From contig NZ_KB905821.1 in NCBI RefSeq assembly GCF_000381025.1, forward strand, positions 124,001 to 188,000: a DNA stretch of 64,000 nt, in the 5' to 3' direction. Origin of the DNA: Streptomyces sulphureus DSM 40104 (lineage in GTDB: Bacteria; Actinomycetota; Actinomycetes; Streptomycetales; Streptomycetaceae). Below are positions 50,110 through 61,962 of this stretch, one piece after another. Each line of letters opens with the position of its first letter. The stretch's first letter is position 1. Under the pieces are notes generated by a model. It was given only the letters and a program-made list of their open reading frames with translations, had not been told where the DNA came from and made no database searches. The position numbers and the translations under genes were made by a program.

Positions 50110-51570
50110 ATGTCTTCTCTGTTGACACCGCGTTCGCTCGACGGAGCCGTCAGCTCCGGCGGCTGGATCGCACCGGACGGCGAGGTCGTCGACAGCGTGG
50201 AGCCCGCCACGGGCGAGGTGCTCGCGCGCGTCGGGCTCTCCGGGCCCGACGGGGTGCGCCGCGCCGCCGCGCAGGCGGCCGACGCGCAGCGCGCGTGGGC
50301 GGCCTCGGGCCACGTCGCGCGGATGGGGGTGCTGCGGCGGGCCGCCGACCTGCTCGGGGAGCACCGCGAGGAGTTCATCGAGTGGGTGGTGCGGGAGAGC
50401 GGCTCGGTCCGCGGCAAGGCGGAGTACGAAGTGGGCGCCGTCGGCGACGAGTTGCTCGCGGCTGCGGCGCTCGCCGGCGAGCCGCGCGGCAGCGTGCTGC
50501 CGGACACGCCGGGGCGCAGCAGCGTCGCCGTGCAGGTGCCGGTGGGTGTCGTCGGTGTGATCAGCCCCTGGAACGTGCCGATGGTCCTCTCGCAGCGTGC
50601 CGTGGCGCCCGCGCTGGCGCTGGGGAACGCCGTTGTACTGAAGCCCGACCCCAGGACGGCGGTCTCCGGCGGCCAGTTGTACGCGCGGCTCTTCGAGGAG
50701 GCGGGGCTCCCCGAGGGGGTGCTGCACGTGGTGCCGGGCGGCGCCGAGGCGGGTGAGGCGCTCGTCGAGGCACCCGAGGTCGACGTGATCGCGTTCACCG
50801 GGTCGACGGCGGTGGGCCGGGCGATCGGCGAACGGGCCGGGAGAGCGCTGAAGCGGACCTCGCTGGAGCTCGGCGGCAACAACCCGCTGGTGGTCCTGGA
50901 GGACGCGGACGTGGAGGCGGCCGCGTGGCTCGGTGCGTCGAGCTCCTTCTTCCACCAGGGGCAGGTCTGCATGGCGGCCGGTCGCCACATCGTCGCCGAG
51001 GAGCTCGCCGACGCGTACGTGGAGCGGCTCGCCGAGATCGCCGAGGAGTTGCGGGTGGGCGACCCGTGGCGGGAGGAGGTGGAGCTCGGTCCCGTGATCG
51101 ACGAAGGTCAACTCGCGCGCGTCTGCCGCCTCGTGGAGGAGACGGCGGCGGGCGGCGCCCGGGTGCGCGCGGGCGGTGTGCACCGCGGGCTCTTCGTCCG
51201 GCCCACGGTGCTCGACCGGGTGGGGCTGGAGTCGCCGCTCTTCCGCGAGGAGACCTTCGGGCCCGTTGCGCCCGTCGTGCGGGTCGCCGACGAGGAGGCG
51301 GCCGTAGCCGTCGCCAACGACTCCGAGTACGGGCTCGTCGCCTCCGTCGTCACGGGCGACCCGCGGCGCGGTGAGGCGCTCGGCGCCCGACTGCGCACGG
51401 GCATGGTGCACGTCAACGACCGTACGATCGACGACGATCCGTACGTCCCCTTCGGCGGCGTCGGCGCGTCGGGGAACGGCAGCAGGCACGGAGTCCTCAC
51501 CAACCGCGGCGAGTTCACCGAGTGGCGCTGGACCACCGTGCGGGATCGGGCCCTGCCCACCCGCCTGTGA
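50110..51570 (+). CDS. Aldehyde dehydrogenase
   Basis: This 486-residue NAD(P)-dependent aldehyde dehydrogenase contains VVGVISPWNVP, the nucleotide-binding FTGSTAVGRAIG, catalytic Glu253 (LELGGNNP) and Cys287 (HQGQVCMAAGR). The closest pattern is benzaldehyde/vanillin dehydrogenase. It starts at ATG 50110. Divergent to the EEP operon and apparently monocistronic. Confidence 0.92.
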   Translation: MSSLLTPRSLDGAVSSGGWIAPDGEVVDSVEPATGEVLARVGLSGPDGVRRAAAQAADAQRAWAASGHVARMGVLRRAADLLGEHREEFIEWVVRESGSVRGKAEYEVGAVGDELLAAAALAGEPRGSVLPDTPGRSSVAVQVPVGVVGVISPWNVPMVLSQRAVAPALALGNAVVLKPDPRTAVSGGQLYARLFEEAGLPEGVLHVVPGGAEAGEALVEAPEVDVIAFTGSTAVGRAIGERAGRALKRTSLELGGNNPLVVLEDADVEAAAWLGASSSFFHQGQVCMAAGRHIVAEELADAYVERLAEIAEELRVGDPWREEVELGPVIDEGQLARVCRLVEETAAGGARVRAGGVHRGLFVRPTVLDRVGLESPLFREETFGPVAPVVRVADEEAAVAVANDSEYGLVASVVTGDPRRGEALGARLRTGMVHVNDRTIDDDPYVPFGGVGASGNGSRHGVLTNRGEFTEWRWTTVRDRALPTRL

Positions 51571-51965
51571 CCGGCGCCGGGTGTACCCGGCACCACCCTC
51601 CACCGGGTGCTCAGGCCCCGTGCGGGCGGGTCTTCGTGCTCGTAAGGTCGAGCGCAGCGGCGTACGGGGACGCCGGCTCGGGAGGCACGCCCGTTACGAG
51701 GGGCGCGTTGCGAGCACGGCCGCCGGCAGGGGGCCAACTTGCTTTCGCAGGGCGGCGTCCGCCCGCAGCTTGAGGTGCGGGCACTCAGCACCTCTCGGTC
51801 GAGCGAGCGTTGGGGCGCCGGGTGCCGAGTCTGGGATACTCGCGGCGCCGCGTCGTACGTCGCACGGTGTGCCCTGCCGCAGGGCGCACCGCGCACGGTG
51901 GAGGCCGCGGCCGGCGCCGGCAGACTCTCTGCGGCAGGGACTGGCAGGCGAGCGGAGGGACGGGG
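51571..51965. other. Intergenic region before the histidine kinase
   Basis: 395 bp with no supported gene. It contains a small palindrome GCCGGGTGTACCCGGC (51577-51592), possibly a weak terminator of the dehydrogenase gene, and an 11-bp inverted repeat (51872-51882 with 51929-51939) just upstream of the kinase. Confidence 0.45.
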
Positions 51966-53246
51966 ATGCGGCTTCGCCGAATGCTGCTGGCCGGAGTGCG
52001 GGGGCTGGCGCTCGCCGTCGTCTCGCTCTGCTGCTCCGCGGTGCTCTTCGTCCTCTGCACGCTCTCGCTCGCGTCCACCGTGCTCGGCGTAGGCGTCGTC
52101 ACCACGCCGCCGCTCTTCGGCCTCGTGGGCAGGTTCGCCGACTGGCGCCGCCGTCTCGCCGCCGAGTGGGCCGGGGTGCACATCGACGCCGTGCACGCGT
52201 CCCCTCCCGAGCCCGCACCCACCGGACTCCTCGCCGGCATCCGCGTGTTCGGGCGCCTGCTGCGGAACCCGGCGACCTGGCGGCAGTTCGGTTGGCTCGC
52301 CACCGACATGACGGCCGGCTTCGTCTCGGCGCTGCTCACCGCGGGGCTCGTCTTCTACCCGCTGGAGGGGTACGCGCTCGCGGCCGGCCTGTGGCGGGTG
52401 TTCACCGACGGCAGCAGCGTCGGCTACTGGTATGGCTTCGTCCCCATCCAGGGGCAGGCGACGGCGCTCCTCGCGGGCCTGCTGGCGGCGGCGCTCAGCG
52501 CGGTGGCGCTCTTCGCCGCACCGCTCCTGCTGACGTTCCACTTCCGGCTCGCCAAGGCGGTGCTCGGCCCGAGCGAGGAGGATCTCCACCGCCGCGTCGA
52601 CCACCTCACCCGCACCCGCCACGAGGCGGTCGACTTCTCGGCCGCCGAGCTCCGCCGCATCGAACGCGACCTCCACGACGGCGCGCAGGCACGGCTCGTC
52701 GCGATGGGGATGAGCCTCGGTGCCGTCGAGGCGCTGATCGAGAAGGACCCGGCGAGGGCCAAGAAGCTGGTGGCGAAGGCGCGTTCGGAGTCGGCCGACG
52801 CGCTGGGCGAGCTGCGGGACCTGGTGCGCGGCATCCATCCTCCGGTCCTCGCCGAGCGCGGCCTGGGGCCCGCGCTCGAAGCGCTGGCGCTGCGCACCGC
52901 GGTGCCGGTCGAGGTCGATCTGCCGCTGCCGGGGCGGGCGGCGGGGGCGATCGAGTCGGCCGCGTACTTCGCGGTGAGCGAGGTCCTCACCAACGCGGCG
53001 AAGCATGCGGAGGCGCGGCGGATCTGGCTCGACGCCGGGTACCGGGACGGGATGCTCCACTTCACCGTCACCGACGACGGGCGCGGCGGCGCGGACGCCG
53101 AGGGCTCGGGATTGCGCGGTGTGGCCCGCCGCCTCGGCGCGTTCGACGGCGTCCTCGCCGTCCACAGCCCGAAGGGCGGCCCCACCATGGTGACGATGGA
53201 GATCCCTTGCGTGCTCGACGAGGGACGCGGCGCAACGGCGCACTGA
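51966..53246 (+). CDS. Membrane sensor histidine kinase (orphan)
   Basis: This 426-residue kinase of the NarL-type HisKA_3 class has four probable membrane segments in the first 190 residues, a PF13796-like sensor region, the phospho-acceptor box RRIERDLHDGAQARLV (His about 236) and the ATPase domain with SEVLTNAAKHAEA (N box) and DDGRGGADAEGSGLRGVARR (G1/G2). No response-regulator gene is adjacent, so it is an orphan here. It starts at ATG 51966 after GGAGGGACGGGG. Confidence 0.88.
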   Translation: MRLRRMLLAGVRGLALAVVSLCCSAVLFVLCTLSLASTVLGVGVVTTPPLFGLVGRFADWRRRLAAEWAGVHIDAVHASPPEPAPTGLLAGIRVFGRLLRNPATWRQFGWLATDMTAGFVSALLTAGLVFYPLEGYALAAGLWRVFTDGSSVGYWYGFVPIQGQATALLAGLLAAALSAVALFAAPLLLTFHFRLAKAVLGPSEEDLHRRVDHLTRTRHEAVDFSAAELRRIERDLHDGAQARLVAMGMSLGAVEALIEKDPARAKKLVAKARSESADALGELRDLVRGIHPPVLAERGLGPALEALALRTAVPVEVDLPLPGRAAGAIESAAYFAVSEVLTNAAKHAEARRIWLDAGYRDGMLHFTVTDDGRGGADAEGSGLRGVARRLGAFDGVLAVHSPKGGPTMVTMEIPCVLDEGRGATAH

Positions 53247-53384
53247 GCGGGGCCTGTTGGGCGTCGCGCGTCGACGGGCCGGCGGGAGGCCGCCGCACGC
53301 TCCCGCCGTCCGGCAGCCGACCCCCTCGCCCCGCGGCTCATTCCGCCTTGTTGCTGCCGGGTCCGCTCCCGCTAGCCTGTGCCG

Positions 53385-53534
53385 ATGAGCGACGACGGTT
53401 CGGACGGGGGCTCCGGCAGCCCGCGAAGGCACAGCGCGGGATCGCTCCGGTGGGGCACGCTGCGCCGGGCGATGCGCTGGGAGACGTTCGCCCTCCTGCT
53501 GGCGCTGGTGGTGCTGGCCGCGCTCTTCTCCTGA
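53385..53534 (+). CDS. Small membrane protein (49 residues)
   Basis: A 49-codon frame has Streptomyces-like codon bias. The hydrophilic N-terminus (SDDGSDGGSGSPRRHSAGS) is followed by a basic juxtamembrane RRAMRW and a hydrophobic C-terminus (FALLLALVVLAALFS), so a single-pass protein. It lies 138 bp downstream of the kinase on the same strand. No known family; possibly a kinase accessory peptide. Confidence 0.5.
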   Translation: MSDDGSDGGSGSPRRHSAGSLRWGTLRRAMRWETFALLLALVVLAALFS

Positions 53535-53612
53535 GCCGGAGGCGGACCGGACCCGCGGCGGACACCGGGCACGACCGCCGCCCGGCATCCGCGCGCGTCG
53601 GCAACGCGGGGC

Positions 53613-54644
53613 TCAGGGACGGTGCCCGCCCGGCACCTCCTCCCCCGCCGGCACAGGCCCCGGCGGCGTCCCGTCGCCGAACGGCCGGCCGCCGAGGGAC
53701 TCGCGGCCGTGCGGCGTCAGCCAACCGGAGAGGTCGGGGCCCGCCGGCACGATCTGCGTCGGGTTGACGCCGGTGTGCACCTCGTAGTAATGGCGCTTGA
53801 TGTGGTCGAAGTCGACGGTGTCGCCGATGCCGGGGGTCTGGTAGAGGTCGCGGACGTACGCCCAGAGGACGGGGTCCTCGGTGAGCTTGTTGCGGTTGCA
53901 CTTGAAGTGGCCGTGGTAGACGGCGTCGAAGCGGACGAGCGTGGTGAAGAGGCGGATGTCCGCCTCCGTGAGGGTGTCGCCGACGAGGTAGCGCTGGTCC
54001 CGCAGGCGGGAGGAGAGCGTGTCGAGGCGGCGGAAAACGTCCTCGTACGCCTGCTCGTAGTCGTACTGCGTGGTGGCGAAACCGGCGCGGTAGACACCGT
54101 TGTTGACGTCGCGGAAGACGCCTTCCATCACCTCGTCGAGCTCTTCGCGGAGCGGCTCCGGGTACAGGTCCGGGGCGCCCTCGCGGTGGAGCGCCGTCCA
54201 CTCGGTGGCGAAGTCGAGGGTCATCTGCTGGAAGTCGTTGGTGACGAGCTGCCCGCTGGGGATGTCGACGATCGCGGGCACGCTGACGCCGCCCGGGTAC
54301 TCCGACTCCCGCTTGTCATACGCCTCGTGGAGGAAGCGGATGCCGAGGACCGGGTCCCGGCCGTCGGGGTCGAGGGTGAAGCGCCAGCTACGGTCGTCCT
54401 GGAGCGGGTCGACGACCGCGAGCGAGAGGGCGTCCTCCAGCCCGAGCAGCCGCCGGGAGGCGAGGGCCCGGCTCGCCCACGGGCACGCGCGGCTGACGAC
54501 GAGCCGGTAGCGCCCGGCCTCCACCGGCCAGCCGTCGCGGCCGTCGGCGGTGATGCGGTCGGCGAAGTGGCTCTTCGACCGTTTGAACGGTCTCCTGCCG
54601 TACTCCGAGTTGCCGTCCGGCTGGTCCTGCGGGGTGCCGCTCAT
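53613..54644 (-). CDS. S-glutathionyl/mycothiol-hydroquinone reductase-like (GST family)
   Basis: This 343-residue protein of the YqjG/ECM4 group has the thioredoxin-like SRACPWASRAL motif with the catalytic Cys, the VPAIVDI strand and the GST-C domain (YLVGDTLTEADIRLFTTLVRFDAVYHGHFKCN). Streptomyces lack glutathione, so the real cofactor may be mycothiol. It reduces conjugated hydroquinones in the known family members. Confidence 0.88.
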   Translation of the reverse strand: MSGTPQDQPDGNSEYGRRPFKRSKSHFADRITADGRDGWPVEAGRYRLVVSRACPWASRALASRRLLGLEDALSLAVVDPLQDDRSWRFTLDPDGRDPVLGIRFLHEAYDKRESEYPGGVSVPAIVDIPSGQLVTNDFQQMTLDFATEWTALHREGAPDLYPEPLREELDEVMEGVFRDVNNGVYRAGFATTQYDYEQAYEDVFRRLDTLSSRLRDQRYLVGDTLTEADIRLFTTLVRFDAVYHGHFKCNRNKLTEDPVLWAYVRDLYQTPGIGDTVDFDHIKRHYYEVHTGVNPTQIVPAGPDLSGWLTPHGRESLGGRPFGDGTPPGPVPAGEEVPGGHRP

Positions 54645-54894
54645 GGGTGCCGTTCCCTTCTGTCGGGTTTGCCCGGAGCCCTACCCGCGCCGCCCGCGCC
54701 ACCACACCCGGCCGCGGCCGAGCGGGCGGCGCAGACACCACCTGGGCCGCGGGCCGAGGGGTCGACCGCCTACGGGTTCCTCTGCCAACTCGCCCTGCTG
54801 CACGCTCACTTGCCCCGTGAGCGTACCCGGCCGGCGGCCCCTCCGACGCCGTGCCGACGGGCGCTCGCCTGCCCGGCCGCCGGCGGCCGAGGGC

Positions 54895-55437
54895 TCACAG
54901 CGGACTCAGTACCATCAGCACGTCGTCCCTGTCGTCCCCGGGCGAGAGCCGCAGCGCGCCGGGCCACCGGCCCGCCTCCCGCCAGCCGAGACGCTCGTAG
55001 AACCCCTCGAGGCCGGCACCGCCGCGCGCCGCCAAGTGGAGTTGTTCCAGGCCCCATTCCTCGCGTGCCAGCCGCCGCGCCTCCGCCATGAGCGCCGCAC
55101 CGACGCCCCGCCTGCGGAACGCGGGGTGCGTCTGGACGTGGTGGACGGTCCCCCAGTGCGCCACAAGCGGGTCCGACTGTCTTCGCACCGCGAGCCAGCC
55201 CGCCATGCGCCCGCCCACCCGCGCGGTGACCAGCCGGCACGTCCCGCCGCCCACCTCGCCGAACAGCTTCTCGGCGACCGGCCGCACCTCGGCCTCGCCC
55301 ACCGGCGGGAACGGAAACCCGACGGCTCCCCCGGCGTTCGCCACCGCCACCCAGCACGCCACCAGCTCTCCGGCAGCACCGGGTTCGAGCACCTCGCCAC
55401 TCCCTGTCCGCACCGACTGCGGCCTCGCCTCCGTCAT
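54895..55437 (-). CDS. GNAT-family N-acetyltransferase
   Basis: This 180-residue acetyltransferase carries the GNAT motif A (VQTHPAFRRRGVGAALMAEARRLAREEWG) and motif B region (YERLGWREAGRWPG). The substrate is unknown. It stands alone between the hydroquinone reductase and serine hydrolase genes. Confidence 0.88.
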   Translation of the reverse strand: MTEARPQSVRTGSGEVLEPGAAGELVACWVAVANAGGAVGFPFPPVGEAEVRPVAEKLFGEVGGGTCRLVTARVGGRMAGWLAVRRQSDPLVAHWGTVHHVQTHPAFRRRGVGAALMAEARRLAREEWGLEQLHLAARGGAGLEGFYERLGWREAGRWPGALRLSPGDDRDDVLMVLSPL

Positions 55438-55620
55438 GCGAAGACCCTCGCACGCGCCTCTGACAACGCCCTGCGCCGCGCTCGCGGTGCGCACCCGATC
55501 ACTGCGGCACCACGGCTCCAACTCCTCCCGCAGACCGGGTAATTGACTCGATGCACCCCCGCTCCTCGCTGTAGCGTGCGCTGCTCGGCGGCGAAGCCGG
55601 GAGAGGGAGGGAAAGGCGCC

Positions 55621-56760
55621 ATGGAGCAACACGGATGGGCGGACGAGGGCTTCGGAGCCGTCGCCGACGCGTTCGCACGGAACTTCGCCGACTTCCCCGA
55701 ACTCGGCGCGGCAACCGCCGTCCACGTCGACGGACGCAGAGTCGCCGACCTGTGGGGCGGCGTCGCCGACGAGGCGACGGGGCGCCCGTGGAAGCAGGAC
55801 ACCGCCGTACCAGTCTTCTCCTGCGCCAAAGGTGCGGTGAGCCTGTGCGCCCATCTCCTCGCCCAAGAGGGGCGCCTCGACCTGGACGCACCCGTCGCCC
55901 GGTACTGGCCCGAGTTCGCCCGGCACGGCAAGGAGGCCGTCACCTCCCGCATGGTCCTCGGTCACCGGGCCGGACTTCCCGCTCTCGACGCGGTGCTCGG
56001 CTTCGAGGAGCTCGCCGCCTGGACACCGGTGGTCCGCGCCCTCGAGGAGCAGGAGCCGCTCTGGGAGCCGGGCACGGCGTACGAGTACCACGGCCATGTC
56101 TTCGGCTTCCTGATCGGCGAAGTCGTCCGCCGCATCACGGGGTTGACCCCGGGCGCGTACTTCCGGCGCGTCGTGGGCGAGCCGTTCGGGCTCCGGGCCT
56201 GGATCGGCCTGCCCGCCGAGGAGCAGGAGGCCCGGGCTCTGCTCGCCGAGGCCGAGGGCCGCCCGGCGGGGCCCGGCCCGGAGCACCTGCTCACCCGTAT
56301 CGTGACGATGAACGGCGCCCTCGCCTTCCCCGGCCTGCACGAACCGCACGGCTGGAACGACCCGGAGCTGCTCGGCACGGAGCTGCCGGGGGCGGGCGCC
56401 ACGGCGTCGGCCGACGGCCTCGCCGGGCTCTACGCGGCAGCGGCGACCGGCATCGGCGACCGGCAACGCCTGCTCACTCCGGCGACGTTGACGGACGCGA
56501 CGGGCGAGGTCTCCTCGGGCGAAGGGTGGCTGGGCTTCGACGCCGGGGCGCGCTGGGGCTCCGGGTTCCTGCTCGATTCCTCGTTCCGGCCGCTGCTGGG
56601 GCCGCGCAGCTTCGGCAACGACGGTGCGGGTGGGCAACTCGGCTTCGGTGACGACGAGTTCGGCGTCGGCTTCGCCTACGTCGCCAACCGTATGGTCGGG
56701 CACGGTGACGCACGCGCCAACCGCCTGGTGGCGGCGGTACGCTCCTGCCTCGGCGGGTGA
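55621..56760 (+). CDS. Serine beta-lactamase-fold hydrolase (class C/EstB-like)
   Basis: This 379-residue penicillin-binding/beta-lactamase-fold hydrolase has the SxxK motif SCAK (Ser67, Lys70), a Tyr motif in YEYHGHVFG and a late GNDGAGG strand in place of KTG. No signal peptide is found, so it acts inside the cell. EstB and EstU1-like esterases have this arrangement, so ester or amide hydrolysis is likelier than beta-lactam resistance. Confidence 0.85.
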   Translation: MEQHGWADEGFGAVADAFARNFADFPELGAATAVHVDGRRVADLWGGVADEATGRPWKQDTAVPVFSCAKGAVSLCAHLLAQEGRLDLDAPVARYWPEFARHGKEAVTSRMVLGHRAGLPALDAVLGFEELAAWTPVVRALEEQEPLWEPGTAYEYHGHVFGFLIGEVVRRITGLTPGAYFRRVVGEPFGLRAWIGLPAEEQEARALLAEAEGRPAGPGPEHLLTRIVTMNGALAFPGLHEPHGWNDPELLGTELPGAGATASADGLAGLYAAAATGIGDRQRLLTPATLTDATGEVSSGEGWLGFDAGARWGSGFLLDSSFRPLLGPRSFGNDGAGGQLGFGDDEFGVGFAYVANRMVGHGDARANRLVAAVRSCLGG

Positions 56761-56912
56761 CTCCGCGGCCGTACGAGGGAGCGGAGGATGTCCCTCCGTC
56801 CATCCCCCGCAGGCGTGATCGCGCGCACCTCGTCAACGCGGGAGGAATCCGATCGGGCAGTGAACGGCGGTAACCGTGGCCGTGAGCCCCCGGGAACGCC
56901 CAAGATGGCCGC

Positions 56913-57377
56913 ATGTACCTGGGGATCACGGGGCAAGACGGCCTCCCCGAACAGACGGAACTGCTGGTGCGCGAGGCGCTGTTGACGGAGGTGGAGCGGT
57001 TCGACGCGGAGGAGCTGGTCGGTGTCTCCTGCCTCGCCGAGGGGCCCGAGGCGTGGTTCGCCGAAGCCGTGGTGGCACACGGCGCCGAGCTGGAGACGGT
57101 CGAGCCGGCGAAGCTCTTCCGGCAGGGCCTCTCCGACGTCCACCGCACCACCTACGACCGCCTAGTGGCCCGCGCAAGGGCCGTGCACCGCACCGGCATG
57201 ACGATCGACGACGACCACGCCAGGTCGGCGGCGAGCGGCGCCGTGCTCGGCCTCGCCGACCATCTCCTCGCCGTCTGGGACGGCACCCCCGGCACCACAG
57301 CCGACGTCGTCGACTTCGCCCGCACCTACGACGTCCCGGTCTCGATCGTCTGGCCCCAGGGAGCGCACCGGGTGTGA
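56913..57377 (+). CDS. SLOG/LOG-like nucleotide-binding-type protein
   Basis: This 154-residue protein matches the small Rossmannoid SLOG pattern: MYLGITG at the N-terminus, LVGVSCLAEGPEAWFAEAVVAHG in the middle and VWDGTPGTTADVVDFARTYDVPVSIVWP at the C-terminus. SLOG proteins bind or process nucleotides or nucleotide-derived ligands. The stop codon lies inside a perfect 50-bp palindrome shared with the convergent UvrA-like gene. Confidence 0.7.
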   Translation: MYLGITGQDGLPEQTELLVREALLTEVERFDAEELVGVSCLAEGPEAWFAEAVVAHGAELETVEPAKLFRQGLSDVHRTTYDRLVARARAVHRTGMTIDDDHARSAASGAVLGLADHLLAVWDGTPGTTADVVDFARTYDVPVSIVWPQGAHRV

Positions 57378-57419
57378 ACCGGCGGCCGTACCGCCCGCGC
57401 GGGCGGTACGGCCGCCGGT

Positions 57420-57423
<4 letters not shown>
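57374..57423. terminator. Perfect 50-bp palindrome, bidirectional terminator
   Basis: Bases 57374-57398 are exactly complementary to 57399-57423 with no spacer. The left arm contains the TGA of the SLOG-like gene (57375-57377) and the right arm contains the TGA of the UvrA-like gene (57420-57422). Confidence 0.8.
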
Positions 57424-59741
<2,318 letters not shown>

Positions 59742-60287
59742 GGTGCGTTCCCTCTGCTCGTGTCTGGAGACGGCTCGAACGACGGCGTGCGGGGCGGGGC
59801 TTGCCCACCGGGCGCGGCTCGTCGGTCCATCGCCCTGCGGACGCGGTGCGGGCGCAGGGACGGCGTGGGGGCGGGCGGAGCGGTCGAGCTTACGACACGA
59901 AGGCGGCGGCGCAACGGGATTTCCGGAGCCCCCGACGCTCCAGACCGAGGGCCGGGCCGCCGCCAAGAAACAGGCGGGCGGGGGCGATTCGCGCACGGCG
60001 CGGGGGAGCACCATGGCACCTCATGCCCGCTTTGAACCTTAGGAGCATTTCGGGCGGTTGGGGTGATGTGACGCTTCTCTCCGCTCTCCCCCGACTGCAC
60101 CCGACCTGCGGACGCCCCAACAACCGGCGTTACCTGCACAGATGTGGTCGTGCGATGTCAAGTAGCAGCAATGATCACGGATGAGCGTTTTTGGTGCATC
60201 CCGAACGGTGTGCTTAGTGTCGCTGCCGCTCGACCGGTTCGCCGCAATCCCCGCGGCGAACAGCCTCGATGGTTAAGGAAGAAAGAC
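59742..60287. promoter_or_regulatory. Divergent gap between UvrA-like and Rpf-like genes, with a 5' hairpin
   Basis: 545 bp hold no supported gene. A 9-bp stem (GTTCGCCGC at 60237-60245 with GCGGCGAAC at 60253-60261) lies just before the AAGGAAGAAAG ribosome-binding site of the Rpf-like gene and could influence translation. I looked for a c-di-AMP (ydaO) riboswitch, common upstream of Streptomyces rpf genes, and could not match it. Confidence 0.4.
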
Positions 60288-60944
60288 ATGCAGCTCCACG
60301 GCAAGGGCCGCCACCGGCGCTCCACCAAGGCAGTCCGCGTCGCCGCAGTGGCCGGGGTCGCGGGTGCCGCCCTCGCTCTTCCGCTCGTCACCTCGACCGG
60401 CGCGCAGGCGGCTTCGGTCGACACCTGGGACAAGGTCGCCCAGTGCGAGTCCGGCGGCGACTGGTCCATCAACACCGGCAACGGCTACTACGGCGGCCTC
60501 CAGTTCTCCCAGTCAAGCTGGGCGGCAGCAGGCGGCACCCAATACGCCGAACGCGCCGACCTCGCCACCAAGGAACAGCAGATAGCCGCCGCCGAAAAGC
60601 TCCTCGCAATCCAAGGCCCCGGCGCATGGTCCTGCGCAGGCGCCGGCAACCTCACCGCCGACGGCCCCTCCCCCGACGTGAACGCGGAAGGCGACGGCTC
60701 GGAGCAGTCCCAGCAGGAGCAGGCGCCCGAGCAGGAGCAGGCGCCGCAGCAGGAGCAGGCGCCGAAGCCGAAGCCCCAGCAGGAGAGCAAGTCCGGCAAC
60801 TACACCGTCGAGTCGGGCGACACCCTCACCGGTATCGCCGACGCGCACGGCGCCGACTGGAAGCAGGTCTTCGAGGAGAACAAGTCCGTCATCGGCGACG
60901 ACGCGGACCTGATCGTCCCCGGCCAGAAGCTCCAGATCGGCTGA
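60288..60944 (+). CDS. Rpf-like transglycosylase with C-terminal LysM
   Basis: This 218-residue secreted protein has a signal peptide (VRVAAVAGVAGAALALPLVTSTGAQA) and an Rpf/transglycosylase-like domain with WDKVAQCESGGDWSINTGNGYYGGLQFSQSSW (catalytic Glu about 54). A Gln/Glu/Pro-rich linker (EQAPEQEQAPQQEQAP) precedes a LysM domain (NYTVESGDTLTGIADAHG). It cleaves or remodels peptidoglycan, with the LysM binding the wall. It starts at ATG 60288. Confidence 0.92.
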   Translation: MQLHGKGRHRRSTKAVRVAAVAGVAGAALALPLVTSTGAQAASVDTWDKVAQCESGGDWSINTGNGYYGGLQFSQSSWAAAGGTQYAERADLATKEQQIAAAEKLLAIQGPGAWSCAGAGNLTADGPSPDVNAEGDGSEQSQQEQAPEQEQAPQQEQAPKPKPQQESKSGNYTVESGDTLTGIADAHGADWKQVFEENKSVIGDDADLIVPGQKLQIG

Positions 60945-60985
60945 GCCCACGCCGTAGCCGTCGGCACCCCGCCGACGGGCAGACC

Positions 60986-61029
60986 GCCGCGGCCCGTGTC
61001 CCTTCCCCCCGGGGGACACGGGCCGCGGC
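60986..61029 (+). terminator. Terminator after the Rpf-like gene
   Basis: A perfect 17-bp stem (60986-61002 with 61013-61029, core GCGGCCCGTGTCCC) lies 42 bp downstream of the Rpf-like stop. Confidence 0.85.
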
Positions 61030-61282
61030 TCCTTCTCGTGCGCGGCCGGATGCGCACCCGGCCCGCAACTCCCCTGCACACGTGCACCATTGGAGCGCAC
61101 CCGCGCCCGACGCCCTCTGGAGCACAGCCCCTGCTCAATGCGACGATCACGAGTACTGCGACGTCCCGCGTGCGGCACGGCGGTTCGGGAGCGTGCGCCC
61201 CGAACCGCTCGAAGTCGCCGGACGGCGGGCTCCGTCGCTCCGATCACTACCGGCCGGCACACGCGGCCGGGGAGGAGCACGG

Positions 61283-61756
61283 ATGAGCATGGCCCTCGTG
61301 CGGAACCGGGGAGACGGCGAGACCTTCCAGTACTACCGCACCACCAACGAACAGGTCGTAGGGACGGGCGAGACCAACGGGGCGGCGAGCGTCATGCGCG
61401 CCTCGATGCACCGCGGGGACGCGCCGCCGCTGCACACCCACAGCAGGGAGGACGAGAGCTGGGTGGTCCTCTCCGGGCGGGTACGGTTCTGGGTCGGCTC
61501 CACCTCGCTCGCCGAGTGCGACGTCCGCGACGCGGAAGCCGGCGCCTACATATTCGGGCCGCGGTTCGTGCCCCACACCTTCCAGCCGCTCACGTCGACG
61601 GCCGAGGTGCTCATTATCAACAACCCCGGTGCCGTGGAGGGTTACTTCCGCTCGGTCGGCGCCGCGGACGGACGCCACGACGCCGACCACGTAGATCTCC
61701 TGGCCCGGTACGGGGTGTCGCTCCTCGACGACCCGCCCCCTCCGCAGGACGGCTGA
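61283..61756 (+). CDS. Cupin-domain protein
   Basis: This 157-residue single-cupin protein has the first motif HTHSREDESWVVLSGRVRFWVG and the second, PRFVPHTFQP. The ATG at 61283 follows GGAGGAGCAC. Metal-binding cupins range from oxygenases to isomerases and regulators, so no specific role is given. It lies upstream of a methyltransferase with the same orientation. Confidence 0.85.
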   Translation: MSMALVRNRGDGETFQYYRTTNEQVVGTGETNGAASVMRASMHRGDAPPLHTHSREDESWVVLSGRVRFWVGSTSLAECDVRDAEAGAYIFGPRFVPHTFQPLTSTAEVLIINNPGAVEGYFRSVGAADGRHDADHVDLLARYGVSLLDDPPPPQDG

Positions 61757-61962
61757 ACCGCGCCCTCGTGCGCGACCGCCCCGAACTCGGTGCGACGGAA
61801 GGGGACTTCCCGCCCCGATCCGCGACGCCCCCGGAGTGCGCGGACGGGCGGGAGAGGGCAGGAGCCATGCAGGTACGCGGAACGTCCTACCTACGAAAGG
61901 CGCAGCGGCGCACGGCACCGCGCCGCCCGGCAGGGCGGCGGCACACGGTACGGGGGCAGAGA

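Noticed and set aside
55621..56760. Class C beta-lactamase giving antibiotic resistance
   Set aside because: It lacks a signal peptide and the KTG box is replaced, so an intracellular esterase-type enzyme is likelier.
60015..60287. c-di-AMP (ydaO-type) riboswitch upstream of the Rpf-like gene
   Set aside because: Such riboswitches often precede Streptomyces rpf genes, but the conserved core motifs were not found here. Only a short 9-bp hairpin is present, so I did not call it.
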